From contig CAJQUN010001191.1 of the NCBI GenBank assembly GCA_907163345.1, forward strand, positions 1 through 64,000: a stretch of DNA of 64,000 bases. Reading direction: 5' to 3'. Shown piece by piece: positions 12,471 through 22,865 of the stretch. A model generated the notes under the pieces. That model was given only the letters and a program-made list of their open reading frames with translations. It had not been told where the DNA came from and made no database searches. Position 1 is the first letter of the stretch. The number at the start of each line of letters is the position of its first letter. This DNA comes from Haberlea rhodopensis (Eukaryota; Streptophyta; Magnoliopsida; Lamiales; Gesneriaceae). A program made the position numbers and the translations under genes.

Positions 12471-14972
12471 CTAACAATCTTTTGGAAAATTCGGCGACAA
12501 CTTAGGGTATGTGGGAGAATTTGATGCTACCTTTAGAATATCCAACCGATCATATGTACTTTTCTATGGGGTGTAGAAATTTTTTCTACAGACCCTATAT
12601 GTGGATACATCTTTAGGGTAACATCAAATTTTCAAACTTAAGGCACAATTTGATACCATGGATGAAATGAGATAACTGATTGATAAATAGTAAAAAAGCA
12701 TGGCTTATCAGACTTTTATTAATATATCAAACGGTGCCGAAGAATATATCTAACTATCCAACTTGATTTTTATAAGTTGATATATATATAGAACCACGTA
12801 ATAAATGGTATTTAGATCATTCAGAACTGTTTGGATGAAGGTTAGCATTAGACCACCCCAATTTCTTGATGTTATAAAACAAAATTTTGACTTCTTAGGC
12901 CAATTAATATTTTAAATAATTGACAGCCTTAATTCGGTCGTACTTTTATTCACCCGATCTTACAAACATCAACACACATACAAATATATACATATATATT
13001 TATGTATCTTGGTCTTTACAAACACCTGATCCATATAAATATTTCACGCCTTAATCACGTCGAATAATCATCACCGCATTCCCCGCACTGGGTCATTTCG
13101 TCTGGAGATTCACGCGGGGCAAAATTATGCATGCATTTGCTATTATTTATCTAAAAAATAAGTAAATAAATATTATTATTTTATTTTATTTACTTTTTTT
13201 GGAATTTTTCAACACAATATTTTTTTTTTAAAAAAGCACCATTAATCTTAAGCATAGTACTTTATGTTAAGAATACATGGGGTTCCAACTCAAAAGCAAT
13301 TGGCAAATGTGGGACAATTCTCAACACGTTCTCTCACATATGACATTATATAAGTCAAACACGTGGACTGCTTCGCGGGTGACGGTGAGCAATCAGGCGG
13401 AGTAACCAATTGCATGAGAAACTTGGCTCTGATTAATACTGGGGGTTCCAACTCAAAAGCAATTGGTTATGAATAGGAACCACATGAACTCTTAAAACAT
13501 TAAGATTTTAAAACAACTCTATCAAATATTTTATGATATTGTTTGATATTTATAATAATTATACTATATTGTTTTCCCAAATTCTTATGTTCTTTTTCTT
13601 AGTGTCACGTTACAACGACCAAGTGATCTAAAACAAGATGGGACATCCAGAAAGGGAGACAATAGATATTATATAAGTTTACAACATTGATAAATAATGG
13701 TCTCCAAATATTCTATAATTAATTAATACTCTCGCAAATTGGAAACAAGAAAAATACACGTCGCGATGAAATAGTCGACATTAGCTTTGTCGACGTAGTT
13801 GGTGTTAAAGCTTGAAGTGGTTGTAAAAGTATCAAGAATATCAAGAAAAAAATGCTAATCACATGAATGAAGTGGTTGTAAAAGTTTTGACATCTTGGAA
13901 AATTTGATGCTACAACCTGGTGGTATATGGAAAATCATTGCTCTTACGGACATCATCAAACTAACATTAGACGTTAAAAAATGAAACATATAAGAAATTT
14001 GTCCATTCATGTAAAATGTTTATGATTCTAAATCCTTCATGTAATTCAAACCCTAGTATGCTTCCAATTTATTGCCTAACTAATTGTTGCTTAATATCAA
14101 CTAAAGCCCACTTTAAATCTTAAGCATCTTATTATTGGACACTAATGTTATGGGCGAACATAATAGCTGATTCATGCCCTACTAGTCATTAATCATTATG
14201 CATCACATCACATGTGGCACATCAAGCCAATGGGCATACACTATTGACACTGGTTGAGTAGTTGTTATCTTCAGCGTCCAGTATCCTGTGGGGTTAGCAA
14301 CTCGTTGATTAGAATACTATCACCCATATTGGATAAGAATATTCATATCTAATGGTTGATCTACTCCTAAAAGCAGCATCAAACAGCGGATATTGGTAGA
14401 ACAAATAATTCACTAAGGTTGAGTTTATTCCGGCAAATTATGGTGTACCATCCCTTTCTTGTTGTGGTGACACTCAAAATATGGTCCTAGCTTTAATTTA
14501 TGGACATTGCAATGTTTCATTTATGATGACCATTTAGCCTATAATCTATCTTTGTAATAACATATACCGTGGATAGAAAAACAGGTTGAATTTATGTCAT
14601 TTTTGGACCATTTACACTGCACGCAGTGTCAAATACAGTCACGAGGACTTGTATTATGGTTCCACAACCAAGAGCCACAAAGAGAAGTAACTTTGATGCT
14701 AGAAAATACTAAACCAGGTTTTTCCAATTTTTGCTTGATTTTTCACAAGAAAAATAATCTCGTTTTCTTGTGTTTTTGGCTAACCAAATGTACCGAGTGT
14801 TCTATGGAAAATGTTTGTTATCTCTTGTATGAGAAAATTGGGAAGTTATCGTGGTTTCATGAGAATTGAAGTAGTAAAACTACTCAATTCAAAACTAATG
14901 GATCCGGGTCGGGTAAGCCAGATGTAGGACCTGCCTGATTCCAATTAATATTTCCAACCCGTTTTCTTATTC
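12471..14972. other. AT-rich intergenic DNA with a short direct repeat
   Basis: No supportable gene. The 20-plus bp phrase beginning GGGTTCCAACTCAAAAGC occurs at about 13280 and 13443, 163 bp apart. GAAGTGGTTGTAAAAGT occurs at about 13815 and 13869. Both suggest decayed repeats. Confidence 0.4.
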
Positions 14973-15131
14973 TTCACTTGCGGTGGAAATATTCCATCTT
15001 TACTGTCTGGATAAAATTGTCTAAGATTTTGCTGCTATAAAAAAGAATTCACTTGCGGTGGAAATATTCCACCATTTCATCTTTACTGTCTGGATAAAAT
15101 TGTCGAAGATTTTGCTGCTATCGAAAAGAAT
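14973..15131. repeat. Tandem duplication, two units of about 75-83 bp
   Basis: The unit beginning TTCACTTGCGGTGGAAATAT occurs at 14973 and 15048, and both units run through TTTACTGTCTGGATAAAATT to AAAAGAATTC. The second unit has an extra CACCATTT. Recent local duplication in noncoding DNA. Confidence 0.85.
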
Positions 15132-15469
15132 TCAACCCATCTTCTTCTTCTTCTGTCTACATAAAAATTTGAAGATTTTGAATGTGAAAACCCAAAACTA
15201 CAGTGCATTAGATGTTCGATGAATTATTTGAATAAAAATGGGAAGCTATAATTTTGTCCGCTACGATAGTGGGGGTCAAGGGGCGGCAGCCCCCTTGCGA
15301 CGGACTCATTGGCCAATTAGCGAACGGACGTCATAAGCAACAACATCAACAATTGATAGATTGTGTTATTCCAGAATCGTCAGAGATTGATTCTACCTTT
15401 ACAATACACATATTTAGGTCTGCCACAACCAAGTGTCTCATACATATTTTTGAGACAGCCACATATTAA

Positions 15470-15722
15470 GGTGGTAGTGCACGTGCAACGAAAAAAATAT
15501 TTTATATTAAGGTGGTGGTGCACATGCACTGCTCTAGCGGTGCAAGTGAGATACGTGCACCGCTAGACTCATGCGGTGCACTTATAAAAAAAATATTTTT
15601 TATATTAACGTAGTGGTGCACATGTACTGCTTAAGTCTAGCGGTGCAAATGAGATAGGTGCACCGCTAGACTCATGTGGTGCACTTATAAAAAAATATTT
15701 TTTATATTGAGGTTGTGGTGCA
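15470..15722. repeat. Tandem repeat of about 105-115 bp with perfect hairpins
   Basis: Two full units and flanking partial units share GGTGGTGCACATG, the hairpin and GTGCACTTATAAAAAA. In unit one CTAGCGGTGCA (15534-15544) pairs perfectly with TGCACCGCTAG (15556-15566) across an 11-nt loop. In unit two the stem is 12 bp, 15636-15647 with 15659-15670. No ORF supported. Class unknown. Confidence 0.8.
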
Positions 15723-16139
15723 TATGTTATTTATAGGCTAGACTCATACTATCAAGAGCCTTCATCTTCCATCGGTTATGGAATATGGGGAGATGAAGTG
15801 AATTAAATCTAAAGTGGAATTAATGGACCACTAAATGGGCACTAGGTCCATCGGTTACTAGCATTCTCCTATTTGGTCCATATATTTCACCATTAACCAC
15901 AGTAAGAAACAAAAATACATGAATCATTCTGATAGGTTCTCTAAATACGAGTATTATCATCCATGTATCACAATGTATCATGTCTCTCAAATACTAGCAC
16001 ATACGATTTCATGAATAAACCATATGTTTATTCATGGTCCAAACATAAATGATAGTTCTCAAAATAAATGTGCATACAATAAAACTATGAGACAATATCA
16101 CAAATAGAGTTTCACAAACATTCATTCTTACAACGAAAA
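15723..16139. other. 3' noncoding part or LTR of the decayed copia element
   Basis: Directly downstream, on the minus strand, of the copia pol stop at 16140-16142. It may include that element's 3' untranslated region or LTR, but no LTR pair was found in the window. Confidence 0.35.
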
Positions 16140-16273
16140 TCACATAAATGAATCAAGTCTCATTCTTTTGACATGATCCTTAAATTTTAGTGGTGGCATG
16201 CTTTTTGTCAAAGGATCAGCAATCATTAATTCGGTACTAACGTGTTCAATAACCAATGTTTTATCTTTAACAT
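16140..16273 (-). pseudogene. C-terminal end of a decayed Ty1/copia pol (left segment)
   Basis: Read on the minus strand this encodes the typical end of copia RNase H, including IADPLTKSMPPLKFKDHV, and stops at 16140-16142. It is the continuation of the copia remnant at 22866-25500 and was separated from it by the gypsy insertion. The first 32 nt (16242-16273) are present again at 22866-22897. Confidence 0.8.
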
Positions 16274-16474
16274 TCCGAAAATCTCATTTCCTCAATTTTA
16301 GTTCTTTCTCGCCTCGATTTCGCCCGTTATCTTCATATTAGCTCATTTCTTCCACTTCCGATCTATTTTCCTGAAACAAATGAATAAACACCAAAAAGCA
16401 TAATATCATCCAGGAAAAAATACGGAAAGTAGGAAGAAATTACAGTTAAAAACACTCAAAATCTAAGCCTATCA
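16274..16474 (-). repeat. Truncated 3' LTR of the Athila-like element
   Basis: 201 bp, by eye identical to 22665-22865. The remaining 1.36 kb of LTR is missing and the edge joins directly to copia coding sequence. Confidence 0.88.
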
Positions 16475-16488
16475 ACTCCCCCAAACTT
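16475..16488 (-). promoter_or_regulatory. Polypurine tract of the Athila-like element
   Basis: On the minus strand AAGTTTGGGGGAGT directly precedes the LTR start TGATAGG. This is the expected plus-strand priming site for reverse transcription. Confidence 0.8.
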
Positions 16489-17760
16489 AGACTTGATCGT
16501 CCTCGAGCAAGCAATAAGCTCAAAAAGAAAAGTTAAACTCGATACTAAGCATGAATCATCTTTACAACATACGTAAAATCTCAGAAATCCTACTTACACA
16601 TCAATAGAAGTCATTCAACACTTAACAAGAAGCAATTTCTCCTAAGTTAAACAATACATCGCAACATTGGAACGTGCGTGTGTGCTATTGTCAAACATGA
16701 GTAATGTACATATCTTTAAGATCAAAATGTGCCATATCAACTCCTAGTCAAGATTACTTTGAATTACTCTACAAATTTACTATCCCGCACTTCTCCACTA
16801 ATGTAATTATTCCCTAGACTTGGATCAACAGGACTTTAAAAGCTTATAACGTTAGGCCTTTTGGTGTCGGCTCCAAAGAAAAGGTAGGATAGAATCAAAG
16901 AAGAGAGTATAACAGAATCAGTTCAAAATCTTCTCACATAATCATTGAGCTTCTCTTCGCATTTTTTTTTTTGTTCATTTCATTTCTTTCACAATGAACT
17001 TCTCAACATATACAATTTAATGCAATGAATGAGATTCATTATACTCCCTTAGGGGTGGATAAAATTGTTTTTTTAGGCTCAAACCAAGGTGGGTATAATG
17101 AGGTTGTCAAGAATGTTGAATGGGGGTCTAATCATATGCAATGCATATACCATTCTTTTTCAATAAGGCTCAAAAGGGGACACTAAGGAATAATGTATAC
17201 CAGGTAGGCTTGAAAGGCACAAACGGTCCAAAGATCGCCTAAATCATCTCCAAGTCTAGTTCCTAATTATAAATTTCGCCTCAAAGTGCTTTCAACTAAA
17301 CTGTAGAGTTATCTAAGATACTCAAGACTCATCATAGTTAACACAAATTTTCAATTTAATCAATACATACTTCACTCAATCATGACTCAATAAGTGCTCA
17401 AATTATTCCTTAGTTTTGACATATAGTTAACAAAGGATATATACAAACAAGTTAAACATTTCCATGACTCCTATCTAGATGAGGATTAATTTCATCATGT
17501 ATTACCGTTGCAATTCCAACTCATCAATTCTCAAGAATAACTCAATCAATAATTTTTTTTTTTTGTTGGTAATGCTCAAGGATGAATCAGTCACACAATC
17601 ATGCAGTCATGCAAGGTAGGGTAACAAGACAAGTAGCAATGTGTAAAATCAAGATATATACAAATACTCAAAAAAAACCCCCAAACTTAGCATGTGAATT
17701 GCCCTCAATGAACAAGAAAAATAAATGCAAAGGCAAAGACACATACCATGACGACGATTG

Positions 17761-19005
17761 TCACTGATCGTCGTCCTCATCATGCTCCGGAGGGGGAACT
17801 GGGTAGTGGTGCTCCTCGCCCTGATATGGCGGAAATGGTGGGTACTCAGAAGGTGGAGGTGCATGCGGATGATAAGGTGCAAAATGTGGCTCCGGCGGGA
17901 ACTGGAAACCTGGAAAGCCCTGGGCCATGGCAGTGTTCCATGCACTCTGATAGTGCATGAACTCCATCTGACGCTGAGCTACCTGCTCATGGTCCATCTG
18001 CAATGCTCTCTGCATGCTATGAATGTCCCGCTGCATGCTATGAATGCTCTGCTGCTCCAGGCGAATATCTTGGAGATCCCTATGAAGAGAGTCCAAAGTA
18101 ACACGTGTATGTTCTGCAGCAGAGGATGATGCTCCAGCTTGTGTAGTGTCCGAAGGTCTTCGTCGACCCGTAGGAGGTGGTGGAGTGTCCACAATGATCG
18201 GTGTCTTCGGCGGAAGTAGCTCCTCGTCTTCCCCCCATGTCACTCCGTACCGCTGACATAAAGCAGTGATCGTGGATGGAAACGGTATTGCGGAGGTCGG
18301 TGAGCTGCTCCCAATTTCTGCAATGTGGTCACTAATGATCTCGCCGAAGTCCACTTCCTTCCCTGAGAGGATGGCATATACCAGGACCGCTCTCTCTTTT
18401 GTCACCTCAGAAGTGTGGGTCGAAGGCATGACCCGCGAGGCGACAAATGAAAACAATGCTTGGGCCTCTGGCTTCAAATGTTTCTTTAGAACCAACTGTG
18501 GCTCTGCTTTATCATTCCTTTGCCAATCCACCTCCGGCTTGCTAATAACTGTCAATACCTCATCGTAGTCAATCCTGCTACTCTTGAAAGATTGGTATGC
18601 ACAGTTTTGAATTAAAGGCATCCGGTGAATATTGTTGATTGCGGCTCGATCCACCAACACATCCTTCCCTCGAACATAAACACTTACTTGGTGCCCTGGT
18701 CTAACAGCTCGAAGATTTGTGTAAAATTCCCTTACCAGTGGCACCACAGTGTCAATCGGTGTCTGGACAAATTGAAACCACCCTTTTCGGCGTACTGTCC
18801 TAATGACAGGACACTCCACTTTATCCATGCTCATTCCCCTTTCACGGCTCAGGGGTTTCTTATGATAGGTGGGATATAATTCAGCAATTGTGGCATTGAT
18901 AAACTTCTGTTCGTCATACCCTGGTTCAGAAACAGTGGCCTCCGCCTGTTTTTGCTTTTGCTTTTGGGAAGCCTCCGCCTGCTTTGACCTCTTTCTGGAC
19001 GACAT
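17761..19005 (-). CDS. Retrotransposon ORF2, putative plant transposon protein (non-gag, non-pol)
   Basis: An intact ORF of 414 residues in the position where pol or an envelope-like gene would sit. The N-terminus is Lys/Gln/Ala-rich (KRSKQAEASQKQKQKQAEA) and looks like a basic nuclear-type tail. Residues about 60-210 contain KGWFQFVQTPIDTVVPLVRE and SVYVRGKDVLVDRAAINNIH, which match what I know as the 'putative plant transposon protein' domain often found in Athila-type and other non-autonomous plant elements. Residues about 295-345 are Gln-rich and helical with repeated HSMQR, a likely coiled coil. The C-terminus is Pro/His/Tyr-rich and ends in an acidic EHDEDDDQ. Function is unknown. An intact frame in an otherwise pol-less element suggests it is useful to the element, though recent insertion alone could explain this. 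Confidence 0.8.
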   Translation of the reverse strand: MSSRKRSKQAEASQKQKQKQAEATVSEPGYDEQKFINATIAELYPTYHKKPLSRERGMSMDKVECPVIRTVRRKGWFQFVQTPIDTVVPLVREFYTNLRAVRPGHQVSVYVRGKDVLVDRAAINNIHRMPLIQNCAYQSFKSSRIDYDEVLTVISKPEVDWQRNDKAEPQLVLKKHLKPEAQALFSFVASRVMPSTHTSEVTKERAVLVYAILSGKEVDFGEIISDHIAEIGSSSPTSAIPFPSTITALCQRYGVTWGEDEELLPPKTPIIVDTPPPPTGRRRPSDTTQAGASSSAAEHTRVTLDSLHRDLQDIRLEQQSIHSMQRDIHSMQRALQMDHEQVAQRQMEFMHYQSAWNTAMAQGFPGFQFPPEPHFAPYHPHAPPPSEYPPFPPYQGEEHHYPVPPPEHDEDDDQ

Positions 19006-19832
19006 TTTCTTGCTAAATGATTCCCAACTTACTCAAGTAAATTCAACTAACACCACACAACACTGTAAATCCAACACCCTTCAACACCACAAAACTTCCT
19101 CCAAATTTAACTCCTTCCTAACCCAATTCTACTACAATTCAAGGAATTTCACCAAAAGATAAAATCTTTGAGAATTGGAAACCAATTACCGCTTAAAAAT
19201 CCGATCTTGGAAAAGTTTGGCACTTGGCTTGGAATTCCCTTTTTGATGCACTTCTACCCAATTTGCCTTGCAATTCTTCAAATCTGCAATGAAAATCTCA
19301 TTAGAGTAAATATTACTTCCAAGAGTTGAAGTAAATTGGAAATTTGATGGAAATAAGATGAGATTTGGCACAAAATTTTGAAAGAGGCGACTAAGGTTCT
19401 GCTATGGAGAGTAGAGAAATTGAGTTAGAATGTGAAGGCTGCTGCGTCTGCCCTATTTGTTTTTCAATATTTTCTCTCGCTCGATCGATCGGAAAAAATC
19501 TCGATCGATCGAGCGAGGCAGTAGGTAAAATGTCTTTTTAAAAAAAATTCGGGCGATCGATCTAGATTTTTTTTCTCGATCGATCGCCAGCAGCAGTAGA
19601 CTGAATTTGAAATTCTCTCAACAATTTTCTCTCGGATTGCCTCGCCTACAACCAAATTGCTCTTGCTTTCACACATGCAATAGAAAACACACGAACTCAA
19701 TCCCAGACAAACTCAAAACAATTGAACTAACAAAATCACACCAAAACAAGAAATTAAAAACAAAACTCGAGAAAAGGAAAATGAAAGTTCTTAATTTATA
19801 GTCCCAAGCTGGACTGTCACCTCCTCATCTTC
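19006..19832 (-). other. Spacer between gag and ORF2 with palindrome pairs
   Basis: Noncoding spacer holding two CGATCGATCG-type pairs, at 19482/19502 and 19554/19577 (the third site reads CGATCGATCT). It may contain the promoter or splice sites for ORF2 expression; this is inference. Confidence 0.6.
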
Positions 19833-21113
19833 TCAATTTGATGGCTCCTTTGGATTCTTTACAGAATCACTTGGGAGCGTACCTTGCGTTCTCCCCGAAA
19901 TCAATGTGGCCAACTGCCCTATCTGCACCTCCAAATTCTTGATCGATGCATCTTGATTTTGCATCCTTACTTCTGTCGATGAAATCAGCTTTGCCATCAG
20001 TTCCTCCATACTCGGCTTTTGCGTGAACCCGGCCTGCGATTGTGGGTTCAGCACATTCTCCTGGTTCGACCATCTTCGGTTCGGGTGGTTCCTCCATGGT
20101 TGGTTGTAATTCGAGTATGAATTGTTGGGTGGCCTGTTACCTACAAAATTAACAGCCTCAACAGATTGGTTAAACTGGTTACCTGCCTGACACTCGATGC
20201 TAGGATGACCGCCTCCACACAGCTCACAGAAGATAGCTTGGGCTTGCATTGCTGCTGCTCCCATGCTGTCTATCTTCCGGTTCATGGCTTCTAATTGAGC
20301 CGAAAGAGCAGTGATCTCGTCCACTTGATGGACTCCCATTGGCTTCTGTGGCGTGCTCCTCTCTGATTGCCACTGGTAACTGTTGCACGCCATTTCCTCC
20401 AACAAGCTATATGCCTCTTCCGGCGTCTTCCTCATTATGGATCCCCCAGATGCTGCATCAATCATGGAACGGTTAGAAGAAAATAAACCGTTATAGAACG
20501 TTTGTACCTGCAGCCATATGGGTAGACCATGGTGTGGGCATCTCCTCAACAACTCCTTAAAACGATCCCACGCTTCATATAACGTCTCGGGGTCAAACTG
20601 CCCAAAAGTTGTGATATCGTTCCGCATCTTTGCCGTCTTGGAAGGGGGAAAGTACTTTGACAAAAACGCTTTCGTCATCCCCTCCCATGTTGTTATAGAA
20701 CCTGCAGGTAGGGAATTCAACCATGACTTAGCTTTGTCTCGTAATGAAAAGGGGAAAAGTCTTAACCTGATGGCGTCGTCAGAGACGCCATTATGTTTGA
20801 ATGTGTCACAAATCTCCAAAAAGTTGGATATGTGATTATTCGGGTCATCAGTAGCCGCTCCCCCAAACATAACCGAGTGCTGTATCATTTGTATGATCGC
20901 CGGCTTGATCTCAAAATTGTTTGCTTGAATCGTCGGCCTCGTAATACTGGACAACGATCCATGAAATGCCGGTTGCGCAAAGTCCATCATCGATCTAGGG
21001 TTCTGTGCTTCGTTATTATCAGCCATCGCTTGAGCTTCTCGTAATCGCCTAAGTAAAGTTCTCTCTATCTCCGGATCGAAAGGCTCGAGAATAGGCTCCT
21101 CTCTTCTGAGCAT
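19833..21113 (-). CDS. Athila-like gag polyprotein
   Basis: 426 residues, intact. It forms the nucleocapsid particle and packages element RNA. The retrotransposon gag core lies at about 100-240, with SWLNSLPAGSITTWEGMTKA and FLSKYFPPSKTAKMRNDI followed by ETLYEAWDRFKELLRRCPHH. A Cys-His motif CELCGGGHPSIEC near residue 300 is a zinc knuckle one residue shorter than the classical CCHC spacing. A C-terminal helix follows, and the ORF stops just after the GTLPSDS motif that in autonomous relatives leads into protease, so the deletion of pol begins there. An alternative start is the Met of MADNNEAQ at about residue 31. Confidence 0.9.
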   Translation of the reverse strand: MLRREEPILEPFDPEIERTLLRRLREAQAMADNNEAQNPRSMMDFAQPAFHGSLSSITRPTIQANNFEIKPAIIQMIQHSVMFGGAATDDPNNHISNFLEICDTFKHNGVSDDAIRLRLFPFSLRDKAKSWLNSLPAGSITTWEGMTKAFLSKYFPPSKTAKMRNDITTFGQFDPETLYEAWDRFKELLRRCPHHGLPIWLQVQTFYNGLFSSNRSMIDAASGGSIMRKTPEEAYSLLEEMACNSYQWQSERSTPQKPMGVHQVDEITALSAQLEAMNRKIDSMGAAAMQAQAIFCELCGGGHPSIECQAGNQFNQSVEAVNFVGNRPPNNSYSNYNQPWRNHPNRRWSNQENVLNPQSQAGFTQKPSMEELMAKLISSTEVRMQNQDASIKNLEVQIGQLATLISGRTQGTLPSDSVKNPKEPSN

Positions 21114-21282
21114 GCACTAAAGAAACGATTCCTGTACAAAACAGACAAAAGGAGACAACAAAATACACAAAATTATTAACAAATATCAACAAAAGAAAAC
21201 AGAAAAGAAAAACAATAACGCAATAATAAAAGAATTGGCTAAATTACAATTAACTAATCTCGTATGATATTATACAGATTAG

Positions 21283-21300
21283 TCCCCGGCAACGGCGCCA
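21283..21300 (-). promoter_or_regulatory. Primer-binding site, tRNA-Asp type
   Basis: The + strand reads TCCCCGGCAACGGCGCCA, which is the 3' end of plant tRNA-Asp, so element RNA can pair with that tRNA. It lies 6 nt inside the 5' LTR. This primer is usual for Athila elements. Confidence 0.85.
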
Positions 21301-21306
21301 AAAACT

Positions 21307-22865
21307 TGACCGCTTTATTTTTAAACAAAAGATATTTCAAAGAATAGTGTGAAGCGATTCTACCGCAAGTGCACGGTTGTCAAGTTTTAGTATAGTGAAA
21401 ATTAAGTACGGGTTGTCGAATCCACAAGGACTAACGTATAAGTACCAAATAAGATTAATAAAATTATATTTAGCCTACAATTAACAAAGGTGATTATCTA
21501 AAGCAAACTTAAACTAAGAAATGAAACTTAAACAAGAAACAATAAAATGAATGGTTCCGGATATGCGAAGGTAAGTTGCTCAAGAATTTTATCAAGCTCT
21601 TCGTTCAACTGTGTTATCTTTAATGATTCATTTGAAGAAGCAAATTATCAACCAATTGATTCTAAAGGTGAAAGGTTTTCGCTATTATTCAATACACTCT
21701 CTCGAGCTGTAAAGAGACTAACAATAAATTAGAATAAGTCACTCTCGTGCACCTATTTACTAATTCAAAGTTGCATAAATTATCAAAACCTTATAACTCT
21801 AAATCTCTCGATTCCAAGTTCTCACGTATGCGATATCATCTCTCGATCTCAATCATAACATACTTCATGAATTAAAAGAGCGTGTTACAACGTTATCTCT
21901 CGATCTCGGTTATAACTCTCAGAATCAATCAAATTTAGCTAGGCTTTGATCTTAACAATCGATTAAATCATGAACAATAGACATCAATACACTCAAACAC
22001 AATTGAATCAATATATCAAACACAATAATACTAAATCTCAATAAAATAAACTAGAATTGTTTCAAATCAAATACAAAAGAAGTTTAATTGTCTCTCGACC
22101 TCAAAACCATCAATTGAAAATTAATATGAAATAGATTAAAGTCTAGAAATACGATAAACGGCGGAATGAATCCGTGCGTAGCACCGAAATCTCTTCTCTT
22201 GCTCCTTCCTTGCACTCCGGAATTGATTGGCTTTGGCTCGGACGAAGAACCGGAAGAACGGATCTCCTTGGCGGCGGCTAGGCGGCGGCTAGGGCTCTTC
22301 TTTGGTTCAGAAATTTCGTCTGATCTCTCCCTCTTGAATGGAAATGATTTTCTCTCTTTTAAACCCCCCATAGATCACGATAAACATGGAAAATAAAATC
22401 TGCAGATTTTGCGTATCGATCGATCGGAAGGTTTTCTCGATCGATCGGTGCACTGTTCATGTCAGCCTTTGAAACTTACTGCCTCGCTCGATCGATCGAG
22501 AATTTCTACCGATCGATCGAGACTTTGAAAAAAATCAGCTTTGAAGTTACTGCCTCGCTCGATCGATCGAGAATTTGTACCGATCGATCGAGACTTGAAA
22601 TTCTTTGATGCTCAACTTTCTGCCTGGCTCGATCGATCGAGAGTAAATCTCGATCGATCGAGATTCCGAAAATCTCATTTCCTCAATTTTAGTTCTTTCT
22701 CGCCTCGATTTCGCCCGTTATCTTCATATTAGCTCATTTCTTCCACTTCCGATCTATTTTCCTGAAACAAATGAATAAACACCAAAAAGCATAATATCAT
22801 CCAGGAAAAAATACGGAAAGTAGGAAGAAATTACAGTTAAAAACACTCAAAATCTAAGCCTATCA
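21307..22865 (-). repeat. 5' LTR of the Athila-like element
   Basis: 1559 bp, TG...CA. Carries eight CGATCGATCG palindromes in four pairs between 22417 and 22660, that is 205-449 nt from the LTR start, in what should be the U3 promoter region. Confidence 0.87.
22417..22660. promoter_or_regulatory. Four pairs of CGATCGATCG palindromes
   Basis: Starts at 22417/22438, 22489/22510, 22560/22581 and 22630/22651. Every pair is spaced exactly 21 bp, and pairs recur every 70-72 bp. Several sites extend to the 14-bp palindrome CTCGATCGATCGAG. Candidate protein-binding platform; function unknown. Confidence 0.75.

Larger units (their letters stand above)
16274..22865 (-). mobile_element. Non-autonomous Athila-like Ty3/gypsy LTR retrotransposon, gag plus second ORF, no pol
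   Basis: Minus-strand order: full 5' LTR 22865-21307 (begins TGATAGGC, ends CA), a primer-binding site complementary to tRNA-Asp at 21300-21283, gag 21113-19833, a spacer, a second ORF 19005-17761, noncoding DNA, a polypurine tract at about 16475-16488, and a 3' LTR cut off after 201 bp (16474-16274). Those 201 bp look identical to the matching part of the 5' LTR (22665-22865), so the insertion is young. No protease, reverse transcriptase, RNase H or integrase is present, so movement would need proteins from a partner element. It lies inside a copia pol. The flanks carry a 32-bp duplication rather than the usual 5 bp. Confidence 0.88.

Noticed and set aside
18266..18568. Sense-strand ORFs over 17758-18879
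   Set aside because: Shadows of ORF2 on the opposite strand.
22166..22396. Acidic Leu-rich ORF on the + strand
   Set aside because: It lies antisense within the LTR of the Athila-like element and has no recognisable domain.
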